The position numbers and the translations under genes were made by a program. Under the pieces are notes generated by a model, which saw only the letters and a list, made by a program, of their open reading frames with translations, ran no database searches and had not been told where the DNA came from. 22,510 bases of DNA from DASQQQ01 sp036390995 (GTDB taxonomy: Bacteria > Actinomycetota > UBA4738 > HRBIN12). Positions 5,188-12,432 of this stretch are shown here, in pieces (the first letter of the stretch is position 1; each line of letters starts with the position of its first letter). Where the stretch lies: the NCBI GenBank assembly GCA_036390995.1, contig DASWAT010000050.1:1-22510 (forward strand). Reading direction: 5' to 3'.

Positions 5188-5703
5188 GTGGAGACCTGGG
5201 ACGCCATCCGGGCTCGCCGGAACGTACGAGAGTACGGAGACCGGGCCATCCCAGACGAGGACCTCGAGCGGATCCTCGAGGCGGCACGCCGCACCCCGTC
5301 CTCGATGAATCAGCAGGGGTGGGACTTCGTCCTTGTCACCGAGCGCGATCGCCTCCGGGAGCTCTCGCAGGCCTGGCGATACGCGGCCCACGTGGCCGGC
5401 TCGGCGGCGACCATCGCCCTCGTCATCCCCGTCTCCGACGACCGTGACGAGCGCGACACGTACTGGTTCGACCTGGGACAGGCAACGATGTCGATCATGC
5501 TCACCGCCGCCGATCTCGGGATCGGGAGCAGCCACGCATCCGTCGGCGATCAGGTCCTCGCCCGAAGCGTCCTCGGCCTCCCCGAGGACCGGGAGTGCGC
5601 GATGCTCGTCGCGCTCGGCTACCCGGCCGACCGCCCGCTCAGCCCGCTGGCCCATCCGAACCGCCGACCGTTCGACGACGCCGTCCACCGCGAGCACTGG
5701 TGA
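5188..5703 (+). CDS. Nitroreductase-family FMN oxidoreductase
   Basis: This 171-residue protein belongs to the nitroreductase family, FMN-dependent NAD(P)H oxidoreductases of the cytoplasm. The N-terminal WDAIRARRNVREYGDRAIPD carries the FMN phosphate-binding R-R-x-x-R-x-Y/F pattern. Next come ILEAARRTPSSMNQQGWDFV (residues 29-48) and, in the C-terminal half, LTAADLGIGSSHASVG and MLVALGYPADRPLS, all at the usual places. Its length is at the short end for the family. The start is the GTG at 5188, where the homology begins; CTATCGT 9-15 bases upstream could be the -10 box of a leaderless transcript. It follows the hairpin at 5059-5133 and looks monocistronic. The substrate cannot be told (nitroaromatics, quinones, F420/FMN relatives). 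Confidence 0.85.
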   Translation: METWDAIRARRNVREYGDRAIPDEDLERILEAARRTPSSMNQQGWDFVLVTERDRLRELSQAWRYAAHVAGSAATIALVIPVSDDRDERDTYWFDLGQATMSIMLTAADLGIGSSHASVGDQVLARSVLGLPEDRECAMLVALGYPADRPLSPLAHPNRRPFDDAVHREHW

Positions 5704-5748
5704 CGGGACCGCTGGTCGCGGGTGGATCGTCGTGACCGGAGCCGGGCC

Positions 5749-5864
5749 CTAGCGGATCAGGTTCGCGCCGTCCGCGATCCAGACCTCCCTGTCCCCCGGC
5801 GTACCCACGCCTGCTGGAGCGCGGCCTCGATACCGCTCGCATCGTCGTAGAGTTGGGGTTTCAT
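5749..5864 (-). pseudogene. Short frameshifted ORF of unknown identity
   Basis: On the minus strand an ATG at 5864 starts MKPQLYDDASGIEAALQQAW, which reads like protein. A one- or two-base shift near 5785 would join it to EVWIADGANLIR and a TAG at 5751-5749. Without the shift the frame continues into low-complexity Arg/Ser/Thr and stops at 5757. I do not recognise a family. It starts only 26 bases from the divergent sigma factor at 5891. It may be a remnant of a larger gene, in line with other broken genes in this window, or coincidental. Confidence 0.25.
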
Positions 5865-5890
5865 GTCGCAGAGGCAAGGAGCGATGCCGG

Positions 5891-6901
5891 ATGTCTGAGC
5901 CGGCGGAGGAGCGCGAGGCCGGTAACACGGCCGTGCGCGGGTCCGACGACCTGGAGCTGCAGCTCGAGCAGCATCGGACGGAGCTGAGCGCGTACGCCTA
6001 CCGGATGCTGGGCTCGACGTTCGAGGCAGAGGATGCGGTCCAGGAGACCCTCCTTCGAGCGTGGCGCAGCTTCGAAGGTTTCGAGGGACGCTCGTCCCTT
6101 CGATCGTGGTTGTACAGCATCGCCACGAACGTGTGCCTCGACATGCTGAGCGGGAAGGAGCGCAGGGCCCGCCCCATGGACCTGGCGCCGGCGAAGAGCG
6201 CCGACGGGCCGCTCGGCGAACCGCTGGTGGAGAGCGCATGGCTGCTCCCGGTCCCCGACGAGCGGGTGCTCCCGCGAGACGCCGATCCCGCAGAGGTGGC
6301 CGAGTCGCGGGAGAGCATCCGCCTCGCGTTCGTGGCCGCGCTGCAGCACCTCCCGCCCAAGCAGCGGGCCGTGCTGATCCTTCGCGAGGTCCTCCGCTGG
6401 CAGGCGTCCGAGGTCGCGGAGCTGCTCGAGACCTCGGTCGCGTCCGTCAACAGCGCGCTCCAGCGAGCCCGCTCCACGCTCGAAGGCATGGACGTCGGGA
6501 CCACCGACGCGTTCGAGCCGATGGACGAGGAACAGAAGGCGCTGTTGGCCCGCTACGTCGACGCCTTCGAGCGATACGACATGGACGCGCTCACCTCGCT
6601 GCTGCACCAGGACGCGACGTGGTCGATGCCACCGTACGAGCTGTGGCTGCAGACCCACGACGACATCCGCCGCTGGTGCCTCGGACCCGGCATCGGGTGC
6701 GACGGCTCGCGCCTCATCCCGACCGTGGCGAACGGCTCGCCGGCCTTCGGGCAGTACAAGCCCGACCCGGCGGGCGGCCTCCAGCCCTGGTCGCTGCAGG
6801 TCCTCGAGATCTCAGACGGGCAGATCGCCGGGATCAGCTTCTTCCTGGACACCGAGCGCCTGTTCCCTCTGTTCGGCCTCCCGCTCCGGCTCGACCGGTA
6901 G
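5891..6901 (+). CDS. ECF sigma factor with C-terminal SnoaL-like domain (SigG type)
   Basis: This 336-residue protein combines ECF sigma regions with a C-terminal SnoaL/NTF2-like domain, as in mycobacterial SigG and SigJ. Sigma-2 covers ELSAYAYRMLGSTFEAEDAV and LRSWLYSIATNVCLDML. Sigma-4 covers LQHLPPKQRAVLILREVLRW and VAELLETSVASVNSALQRAR, at about residues 155-195. The SnoaL-like part begins near ALLARYVDAFERYDMDALTS and extends to FFLDTERLFPLFGLP. In this class the C-terminal domain modulates sigma activity and there is no classic anti-sigma factor beside the gene; none is seen here. AAGGAG at 5876-5881 sits 9 bases before the ATG at 5891. The last 90 bases overlap the convergent STAS gene, an arrangement that could couple the two by antisense transcription. 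Confidence 0.88.
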   Translation: MSEPAEEREAGNTAVRGSDDLELQLEQHRTELSAYAYRMLGSTFEAEDAVQETLLRAWRSFEGFEGRSSLRSWLYSIATNVCLDMLSGKERRARPMDLAPAKSADGPLGEPLVESAWLLPVPDERVLPRDADPAEVAESRESIRLAFVAALQHLPPKQRAVLILREVLRWQASEVAELLETSVASVNSALQRARSTLEGMDVGTTDAFEPMDEEQKALLARYVDAFERYDMDALTSLLHQDATWSMPPYELWLQTHDDIRRWCLGPGIGCDGSRLIPTVANGSPAFGQYKPDPAGGLQPWSLQVLEISDGQIAGISFFLDTERLFPLFGLPLRLDR

Positions 6902-7189
6902 CCCGCCGTTCACCGGCAGGACGTCACCGAGGCCCGTCAGCAGGAGGAGCTCCTGGAGGCGGTCGCACGGCCCCCGGAGCTCCACTCGGCCTCCGAGCCG
7001 CCGCGCGGTCAGCTGGAGCCTGGCCAAGGCCTCGACGACCACCGCATCGGGGTCCGCGAGCCCGCCGACGTCGCAGACGACGAGGTCGGCGCCGGTGCGC
7101 TCCACCACCGCACGCAGGAGCGAGCAGAGCGTGGGGATGTCGCCCATGGCGATCCACCCGCCGACGATCATGCCCGCCGTACTCGCCAC
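6812..7189 (-). CDS. STAS-domain protein (anti-sigma-antagonist-like)
   Basis: This protein of about 125 residues is a STAS-domain protein, the fold of anti-sigma factor antagonists. Key segments are MGDIPTLCSLLRAVVERTGA, ADLVVCDVGGLADPDAVVVE, ALARLQLTARRLGGRVELRG and LQELLLLTGLGDVLPV. After the domain, a charged tail (EPEREAEQREQALGVQEEAD) extends 90 bases into the 3-prime end of the convergent SigG-like sigma gene. The usual phospho-acceptor serine is not evident: the loop reads GGLADPDAV, with Asp where SpoIIAA-like proteins have Ser. It may therefore not be regulated by the usual kinase. The GTG at 7189 is chosen for length against the family; ATG 7171 is an alternative. Functional pairing with the sigma gene is inferred from position only. 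Confidence 0.75.
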   Translation of the reverse strand: MASTAGMIVGGWIAMGDIPTLCSLLRAVVERTGADLVVCDVGGLADPDAVVVEALARLQLTARRLGGRVELRGPCDRLQELLLLTGLGDVLPVNGGLPVEPEREAEQREQALGVQEEADPGDLPV

Positions 7190-7576
7190 TTCACGCGGTC
7201 GCCCCCCAGGCCGTGGCGTGGGCGATCCCTCGAGAGCGGGCAACGAGACTGCACCTCCTCCTCCCCCAGGATGAGACCGGCCGGGGAGACGGGATTCATC
7301 GGACCTCGCCTTCTTCGAGCACCGCGCGCGGCTGCCTCGGCCCGGCCTAGGTTGATGCCCCGTAAGGACGATCGGGGTGGACGAGCGACGGGCGCGGCTC
7401 GGGCTGCGGTCGCTGGTCGGCATGCTCGGGATGCGGCGAACGCTCTTCGTCGTCCCGGTGGACATGGCACCGGTGCTCTGGAGGGCCTGAAACCGCCCGG
7501 CTGTCGATATCCGCTCCTCCCATCCGTCGTAACGGTGTCGGACGAACACGGCCGCGGAGGCCGGGAAGGAGGAGTC
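7190..7576. other. 387-base stretch without a supported gene
   Basis: No open frame here looks like protein. A small plus-strand frame 7377-7490 (GTG start; RSLVGMLGMRRTLFVVPVDM in its middle) is the least unlikely candidate but has no ribosome site or recognised homology. The right end holds the leader of the YCII gene, with AAGGAGGAG just before its start. The left end should hold the STAS promoter on the minus strand. I see no tRNA, terminator or notable repeat. Confidence 0.4.
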
Positions 7577-7897
7577 ATGGCCGACTTCGTGCTGCTCTAC
7601 ACGGGCGGGAGCATGCCCGAGACGGAGGAGGAACAGGCACGCGTCATGCAGGCCTGGACCGACTGGTTCGGGACGATCGGCGCCGGACTCAAGGACGGGG
7701 GGAACCCGTTCACACCGGCTGCGAGGACGGTCGGGAGCGACGGCTCCGTGAAGGACGGCGCGCCGGGACCTCTGCACAGCGGGTACACCATCGTCCAGGC
7801 CGACTCGCTCGACGCTGCCACGGCCATCGCGAAGGGTTCGCCGGTGCTGCAGGGCGGCGGCAGCATCACCGTCTACGAGACGTTCGAGGCGATGTAG
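7577..7897 (+). CDS. YCII-family protein
   Basis: This intact 106-residue protein of the YCII/YCI-like superfamily has a ferredoxin-like fold of uncertain biochemical role. It starts MADFVLLYTGGSMPETEEEQ and has the WTDWFGTIGAGLKDGGNPF segment. It then runs VQADSLDAATAIAKGSPVLQ into GGGSITVYETFEAM, the usual end of the family where a small domain closes over a conserved histidine/aspartate site. The family's conserved His is not obvious here. AAGGAGGAG ends 3 bases before the ATG, a strong ribosome site. It is unlike the broken DGPF-type YCII at 456-691 in sequence and context, and is not next to a sigma factor on its own strand. It appears monocistronic. Confidence 0.85.
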   Translation: MADFVLLYTGGSMPETEEEQARVMQAWTDWFGTIGAGLKDGGNPFTPAARTVGSDGSVKDGAPGPLHSGYTIVQADSLDAATAIAKGSPVLQGGGSITVYETFEAM

Positions 7898-7985
7898 CCG
7901 AGCCATCACGCCCAAGCTCGTGACACAACGGGAAGGTCGCCTCGTAACCCGCACGGGTGCGACGTCTCCGCCAAGATACACAGAC

Positions 7986-8618
7986 ATGCCGAGCACGCTG
8001 ACCCAACGCTCCCTCCGGCAGGCCGTCCGTGCGCTGTCCGCGGCCGATCCAGCGCTCGGGGCCTCGGTCGAGCGGTTCGGCCCGCCGCCGCTGTGGGCGC
8101 GCGAACCGTCTTTCGCGACGCTGGTGCACCTGATACTCGAACAACAGGTGTCGTTGGCGTCGGCGCTCGCCGCGTTCGAACGGCTTCGGATCGCGACGGG
8201 CGACGCCATCACGCCCGACGCGTTCCTCGTGCTCGACGACGAGACCCTCCGCACGGTCGGGTTCAGCCGCCAGAAGGCCGGGTACGCGCGTGAGCTGGCG
8301 GTCGCGCTCACCGACGGCTTCGACCTCTCGTCCCTCGAGCGTCTCTCCGACGACGACGTGCGCGACGAGCTGACGCGTCTCCGAGGCATCGGCCGCTGGA
8401 CGGCCGACGTGTACCTCACGATGTGTCTGCTGCGTCCCGACGTCTGGCCGCACGGCGACCAGGCGCTCGTGACCGGCGCGATGGAGGTCCTGGGGTTGCC
8501 ATCCCGACCGACGATGGACGAGCTGCACGCGACCGCGGAGCGGTGGCGTCCGTACCGAGCGATCGCGGCGCGGATCCTCTGGCACCACTACCTGGGTCTG
8601 CGCGGCCGCTCCGCCTGA
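7986..8618 (+). CDS. DNA-3-methyladenine glycosylase II family (HhH-GPD)
   Basis: This 210-residue base-excision repair glycosylase is of the AlkA/HhH-GPD superfamily and removes alkylated purines from DNA. The helix-hairpin-helix and its exit are LRGIGRWTADVYLTM (132-146), and the catalytic aspartate is Asp158 in WPHGDQAL, at the GPD position. The segment ATLVHLILEQQVSLASALAA (45-64) is the conserved active-site helix of the family (I-x-x-Q-Q-V-S/T). The N-terminal TBP-like domain of E. coli AlkA is missing, as in many short bacterial members. The start is ATG 7986; GATACA just upstream could be the -10 box of a leaderless transcript. The last 31 bases overlap the convergent N-acetyltransferase gene. 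Confidence 0.9.
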   Translation: MPSTLTQRSLRQAVRALSAADPALGASVERFGPPPLWAREPSFATLVHLILEQQVSLASALAAFERLRIATGDAITPDAFLVLDDETLRTVGFSRQKAGYARELAVALTDGFDLSSLERLSDDDVRDELTRLRGIGRWTADVYLTMCLLRPDVWPHGDQALVTGAMEVLGLPSRPTMDELHATAERWRPYRAIAARILWHHYLGLRGRSA

Positions 8619-9394
8619 CCTCCGTCGAAGCGGGTCCCCTCGGGGAACACGAGCGTGAAGCGCGTCGCGAGCACCTCGAGGAGATCCTCGCCGGCGACAT
8701 CGCTCACCACCTCGTTCGAAGGGGTCACCTCGGAGAGCTCGTGTCCGCGGAGGATGAGCGAACGCTCGGGCGACGACAGCTGTGCGGTCGGGGTGCGGGT
8801 GAAGCGCGAGTCCGGATGCGTGGAGGTGTAGTGATTCGCGACCTCGTAGTCGATGGGGTGCTGCGGCTCGAGCGTGAACGCGTAGTAGTCGAGCCATCCG
8901 TCGGGGCGCAGGGTCTGGAGCACGCGAGCCCCATCGACATCGACCAGGCGGAAGCGCCAGCCGAACTGCTCCACGGCGGGTCCGGGTTCGAGCGGCAGCG
9001 GCTTCAGGATCGAGGCGCCGCCGAACCCGACGTCGGCCAGCCACTCGGTCTCCTCGGCCTCGACGCGCAGCACCATGTGCGTCCGCGGCGTGACCTCGCC
9101 GGTCCCATGCCGGACCCGTGCCGCGAGCCGCGTGACGCGGAACCCGATCGCCTCCAGCACGGCGGCGAACAGCGTGTTGTGCTCGAAGCAGTAGCCACCT
9201 CGGCGTCTGCGGACGAGCTTATGCTGAAGGCTCTCCAGGTCCAGGCGGATCGGACGGCCGAGCAGGATATCGAGGTTCTCGAAGGGGATCGAGGTCACGT
9301 GTGCGAGGTGCAGCGCATCGAGGCACGCGATCGTCGGCTCGACGGGACCGCGATGGCCGATGCGCGCGAGGTACGGGTCGAGATCCACTGCCAC
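8588..9394 (-). CDS. Arylamine N-acetyltransferase
   Basis: This 268-residue protein of the NAT family transfers acetyl from acetyl-CoA to arylamines or hydrazines. The catalytic triad is complete: Cys69 in RRGGYCFEHN, His106 in THMVLRV and Asp121 in LADVGFGG. The N-terminal DPYLARIGHRGPVEPT and TSIPFENLDILLGRPI are family hallmarks. The length fits the usual 270 to 280. The start is the GTG at 9394 or the GTG two codons later; no ATG is in frame nearby. It is divergent from the histidine kinase at 9557, and the hairpin at 9483-9498 lies in the shared 162-base gap. In actinobacteria the physiological substrate is often unclear; some members act in lipid or antibiotic precursor metabolism. Confidence 0.9.
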   Translation of the reverse strand: MAVDLDPYLARIGHRGPVEPTIACLDALHLAHVTSIPFENLDILLGRPIRLDLESLQHKLVRRRRGGYCFEHNTLFAAVLEAIGFRVTRLAARVRHGTGEVTPRTHMVLRVEAEETEWLADVGFGGASILKPLPLEPGPAVEQFGWRFRLVDVDGARVLQTLRPDGWLDYYAFTLEPQHPIDYEVANHYTSTHPDSRFTRTPTAQLSSPERSLILRGHELSEVTPSNEVVSDVAGEDLLEVLATRFTLVFPEGTRFDGGQAERPRRPR

Positions 9395-9482
9395 TCGGTC
9401 ATCATCCCCAACGCGGGACCGAGCGTCGAGGGCGCGTTGCTCGCCGCCGAACCCAGCCGCCCGGCGCCCGTGCCTGGCGAGG

Positions 9483-9498
9483 GTGGGGGTAACCCCAC
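9483..9498. promoter_or_regulatory. Short palindrome GTGGGG-GTAA-CCCCAC
   Basis: Six perfect base pairs enclose GTAA, which as RNA would be a stable GNRA tetraloop. It lies between the divergent N-acetyltransferase (start 9394) and histidine kinase (start 9557), 24 bases before the kinase -35 box. It could be an operator for either gene or part of the N-acetyltransferase 5-prime leader. No binding protein can be named. Confidence 0.35.
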
Positions 9499-9521
9499 AC
9501 CGAACACGGCCGGTGGCAGGA

Positions 9522-9550
9522 TTGGGAGCGTCACGGCCGAGACCTAGCCT
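9522..9550 (+). promoter_or_regulatory. Leaderless promoter of the histidine kinase operon
   Basis: TTGGGA (9522-9527), a 17-base spacer and TAGCCT (9545-9550) match an actinobacterial SigA-type promoter. Only six bases (GCAGAC) separate the -10 box from the ATG at 9557, so transcription would begin at or next to the A of the start codon. No Shine-Dalgarno sequence is present, consistent with a leaderless mRNA. Confidence 0.5.
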
Positions 9551-9556
9551 GCAGAC

Positions 9557-10915
9557 ATGGACACCCAGATGACGCTCCCAGCCCCTCCCGCGCCGATCCG
9601 GACCCCGAACCCGGTCGCCCGCGCGTTGCGGGCGCCCTTCGAGGGTCGGACGTGGCGGGAGACGATCCACCTGCTCCTGAACATGCCCTTCGGCATCGCG
9701 ACGTTCACGGTGATCGTGACCGGGTTCGCGCTCGGGTTCGGCATGCTGATCACCCTGCTCGGGATCCCGATCCTGATCGCGATGCTCTACGTGTCGCGTG
9801 TGATGGGCGCGGTCGAGCGAACGCGAGCGAAGGTCCTCCTCGACGTCGACGTACCGCCTCCGTACCGACCCGACCCGACACGCGACAGGTGGTGGCGTAT
9901 CCCTGTCTCCCGAGCATCCGACCCGGCGACGTGGGTCGAGGTCGGATACCACCTGCTCATGCTCCCGCTCGGCATCCTCACCTTCACGCTCACCGTGGTG
10001 TTCTGGACACTGGCGCTCGGCGCCCTGCTGCTGCCGACGTACGCGTGGGCGCTCCCCCAGCCGGTCCGCTTCTTCGACGCCGGCAGCTTCCAGGTGGTGT
10101 TCAACACCTCGGACACCGTCTCCGCGTCGCTCGCCCGCGGGTGGGTCGTCGACACGCCCCTCGAGTTCGTGCTCGTCTCCCTGATCGGTCTCGTGCTCGT
10201 GCTGCTCACGCCGTGGATCGTGCGCGGCCTCGCGACCGCGAACCGCTACGTCGTGCGCGGCATGCTGGGGACAGACCTGATCGGCCGCGTGCAGACGCTC
10301 ACCACCACTCGGGCTGCCGCCGTCGATCTGGCCGCCGAGGACCGGCGCCGGATCGAGCGCGATCTGCACGATGGCGTGCAGCAGCGGCTCGTGTCGCTCG
10401 CGATGGATCTCGGCCGCGCGAAGGAGAAGCTCGACACCGACCCCGAGCACGCGCGGGAACTCGTGACCGAGGCGCACGAGGAGGCCAAGCGCGCGATCAC
10501 GGAGGTGCGCGACCTGGCCCGGGGGATCCACCCGGCCGTGCTGACCGACCGAGGGCTCGACGCCGCGCTTTCCGCCCTCGCGGCGCGCTCCACGGTGCCC
10601 GTCGAGGTGCACGTCGACGTGCCGCAGCGCCCGCCGGCGTCCGTCGAGGCGGCCGCCTACTTCGTCGTCAGCGAGGCGTTGACGAACGTCACGAAGCACG
10701 CGAGGGCGTCCAAGGTGAGCGTCACCGTCCGCCGGACCGGCGATCGCCTCACCGCCCAGGTGCAGGACGACGGCGTCGGCGGCGCGACCGTGGCCGACGG
10801 CTCGGGCCTGGCCGGTCTGCGGGACCGCGTCCGGGCCCTCGACGGCGACCTGCACCTGCTCTCGCCCGAGGGCGGGCCGACCGTACTGATGGTGGAGATC
10901 CCGTGCGCATCGTGA
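9557..10915 (+). CDS. NarL-type sensor histidine kinase with PF13796-like sensor domain
   Basis: This 452-residue membrane kinase has an N-terminal half with four hydrophobic segments (about 42-80, 132-160 and 203-223) typical of the putative-sensor domain PF13796, including MPFGIATFTVIVTGF and the repeat-like LPLGILTFTLTVVFW. The dimerisation and phosphoacceptor helix AAEDRRRIERDLHDGVQQRL carries His271. The ATPase domain follows with EALTNVTKHARASKVSV (N box) and DDGVGG...GSGLAGLRDRV (G boxes). It should phosphorylate the response regulator encoded next, whose GTG start overlaps the kinase 3-prime end by 13 bases. The signal is unknown; related PF13796 kinases are often linked with envelope stress. 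The start at ATG 9557 agrees with the leaderless promoter just upstream. Confidence 0.92.
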   Translation: MDTQMTLPAPPAPIRTPNPVARALRAPFEGRTWRETIHLLLNMPFGIATFTVIVTGFALGFGMLITLLGIPILIAMLYVSRVMGAVERTRAKVLLDVDVPPPYRPDPTRDRWWRIPVSRASDPATWVEVGYHLLMLPLGILTFTLTVVFWTLALGALLLPTYAWALPQPVRFFDAGSFQVVFNTSDTVSASLARGWVVDTPLEFVLVSLIGLVLVLLTPWIVRGLATANRYVVRGMLGTDLIGRVQTLTTTRAAAVDLAAEDRRRIERDLHDGVQQRLVSLAMDLGRAKEKLDTDPEHARELVTEAHEEAKRAITEVRDLARGIHPAVLTDRGLDAALSALAARSTVPVEVHVDVPQRPPASVEAAAYFVVSEALTNVTKHARASKVSVTVRRTGDRLTAQVQDDGVGGATVADGSGLAGLRDRVRALDGDLHLLSPEGGPTVLMVEIPCAS

Positions 10916-11547
10916 TCGCGGAGGATGGTGTACTGCTCCGGGAGGGCCTCTCGCACCTGCTCGCCGACGAGGGACACGAGGTGGTCGCCTCGGTCGGCGA
11001 CGCCCTGGGGCTCGTCGAGGCCGTCGAGCGCGAGCGCCCGGACCTCTGCATCGTCGACGTCCGGATGCCGCCCACGTTCTCCGACGAGGGCCTTCGCGCG
11101 GCGATCGAGATCCGGTCGAAGTGGCCGGGGACCCCCGTACTCGTGCTCTCCCAGTACGTCGAGGAGCGCTACGCGACCGAGCTGCTCTCCGGCGACACGA
11201 CCGGCGTGGGGTACCTCCTGAAGGATCGGGTGGCAGACGTCCGTGATTTCCTCGACGCGCTCGAGCGCGTGGCGGGCGGCGGGACCGCGCTCGACCCCGA
11301 GGTCGTGAGCCAGCTGCTCGCCCGCGCCCGGCGCCACCCGCACGACGAGCTCACGCCCCGCGAGGGGGAGGTGCTGGGTCTCATGGCCGAGGGCCTCTCG
11401 AACGCCGGCATCGCGCGACGTCTCGTCGTCACCGAGGGCGCCGTCGAGAAGCACGTCTCGAGCATCTTCGCGAAGCTCCGTCTGGAACCGGCCGAGACCG
11501 ACCATCGCCGCGTCCTCGCGGTGCTCCGGTACCTCGAGGACCGCTAG
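10903..11547 (+). CDS. NarL/LuxR-family response regulator
   Basis: This 214-residue regulator has a receiver domain (acidic pair Glu7-Asp8, phosphoacceptor Asp52 in LCIVDVRMPP, conserved Lys in YLLKDRVAD) and a C-terminal LuxR helix-turn-helix (ELTPREGEVLGLMAEGLSNA, then VEKHVSSIFAKLRL). It begins with GTG at 10903 inside the kinase gene, so the two are co-translated and surely partners. The family binds DNA as a phosphorylated dimer. Targets cannot be read here; the downstream flavodoxin and MFS genes are separated by their own leaders. The 3-prime end is two bases from the stop of a convergent small membrane-protein gene. Confidence 0.93.
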   Translation: MRIVIAEDGVLLREGLSHLLADEGHEVVASVGDALGLVEAVERERPDLCIVDVRMPPTFSDEGLRAAIEIRSKWPGTPVLVLSQYVEERYATELLSGDTTGVGYLLKDRVADVRDFLDALERVAGGGTALDPEVVSQLLARARRHPHDELTPREGEVLGLMAEGLSNAGIARRLVVTEGAVEKHVSSIFAKLRLEPAETDHRRVLAVLRYLEDR

Positions 11548-11549
11548 GG

Positions 11550-11705
11550 CTAGATGTCCTGGTTGAGGTGGAACAGGTCCGCCGCGCTCGCCCGCAGGAG
11601 CAACGCGGGTCCGAGCACGAACACCATGCCCGGGACCACGACCCAGAAGAGGCCCGAACGCGCGAACAGCGAGACGAGGTTCGGCCTGCGTCCCTCGCTC
11701 GACAT
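11550..11705 (-). CDS. Small single-pass membrane protein, unknown function
   Basis: A 51-residue minus-strand frame starts with ATG at 11705. It reads MSSEGRRPNLVSLFARSG, then LFWVVVPGMVFVLGPALLL (one clear transmembrane helix, about residues 19-37), then RASAADLFHLNQDI and TAG. A basic N-terminus, one helix and an acidic end are the composition of a real small membrane protein rather than an antisense shadow. No family is recognised. It is convergent with the response regulator, their stops lying two bases apart. The ribosome site is weak (GAGAAG about 9 bases upstream). Confidence 0.55.
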   Translation of the reverse strand: MSSEGRRPNLVSLFARSGLFWVVVPGMVFVLGPALLLRASAADLFHLNQDI

Positions 11706-11759
11706 GGTGCTCAGCTTCTCACGGCGGGACGGGCCTCAGACCTTCGTCAGCCGTGAAGA

Positions 11760-11777
11760 GAGAGGCTCCGGCCTCTC
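11760..11777. terminator. GAGAGGC-TCCG-GCCTCTC hairpin
   Basis: A perfect 7-bp stem (11760-11766 with 11771-11777) closes a TCCG loop in the 153-base gap between the small membrane-protein gene and the flavodoxin. It could end read-through from the two-component operon or be a structured part of the flavodoxin leader. A G-rich run, not a T-run, follows, so the terminator reading is tentative. Confidence 0.35.
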
Positions 11778-11858
11778 GCAGGGGGGTCTTCCGACCCGGT
11801 TCGTCCGAGGGAAGGGGCTCGACACTGGAGGCCGGATCCCGGGTGGAGGGAGTGCGAG

Positions 11859-12386
11859 ATGAAGGCGGTGGTGGTCTACGAGTCGCTCTACGGCAACACG
11901 GCGGTGATCGGTGAGGCGATCGCGGCGTCGCTCCGCGAGCACGGGCTCGAGGTGGACGCCCGGCTGCTCTCGAAGGTCTCGACGGACGAGACCGCCGCGT
12001 TCGACCTCCTCGTGGTCGGCGGCCCCACGCACACGCACGGGATGAGCAAGCCGAACACCCGCCGGACCGCCGCCGACGATAAGGACAACACGTTCACCGA
12101 GCGGACCGTCCATCCGGGGCTCTCGCCGTGGCTCGACGCCCTGCCGGCGGGGTCGGAACGGCTCGCGGCTGCCTTCGACACCAGGATCAACAAGCCCGCC
12201 GTCCTCACCGGGTCGGCGGCGAAGAAGATCGCCAAGCGGCTCGCCGCCCGCGGGTACCGCCTGGTCGTAGGGCCCGAGAGCTTCCTGGTCACGCTGCAGA
12301 ACCAGCTCGAGGACGGGGAGACGGCCCACGCAGCCGCGTGGGGCGCGGTGGTCGCCGAGCGGGCCGCGGTGAGCGCGGCGCCCTGA
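11859..12386 (+). CDS. Flavodoxin-family protein
   Basis: This 175-residue protein has the flavodoxin fold and binds FMN as an electron carrier or quinone/metal reductase-like protein. The FMN phosphate loop is VVYESLYGNTAVIGEAIAAS (residues 5-24), with the T/S-x-T-G-N-T-like pattern YESLYGNT. The second flavin loop is VVGGPTHTHGMSKPNTR near residues 51-67. The remaining half, SGERLAAAFDTR-type segments and LVVGPESFLV, fits the family. Its length is typical of the longer flavodoxins found in actinobacteria. GGAGGGAG lies 7-14 bases before the ATG. It stands alone: 46 bases later the MFS gene has its own promoter. Confidence 0.85.
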   Translation: MKAVVVYESLYGNTAVIGEAIAASLREHGLEVDARLLSKVSTDETAAFDLLVVGGPTHTHGMSKPNTRRTAADDKDNTFTERTVHPGLSPWLDALPAGSERLAAAFDTRINKPAVLTGSAAKKIAKRLAARGYRLVVGPESFLVTLQNQLEDGETAHAAAWGAVVAERAAVSAAP

Positions 12387-12396
12387 GCGCGTCCGC

Positions 12397-12426
12397 TTGG
12401 ACCAACGGCTGCACCGACGGTAGAAC
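12397..12426 (+). promoter_or_regulatory. Leaderless promoter of the MFS transporter gene
   Basis: TTGGAC (12397-12402), an 18-base spacer and TAGAAC (12421-12426) are followed by only six bases (TGACGC) and the ATG at 12433. The geometry copies that of the histidine kinase promoter at 9522-9550. No ribosome binding site precedes the ATG, so a leaderless transcript is expected. Confidence 0.45.
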
Positions 12427-12432
12427 TGACGC

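Noticed and set aside
8588..10855. A 755-codon open frame on the minus strand extending far upstream of the N-acetyltransferase
   Set aside because: Only the part from 9394 down has NAT motifs; the rest is Arg/His/Gly-rich antisense of the histidine kinase, an effect of high GC.
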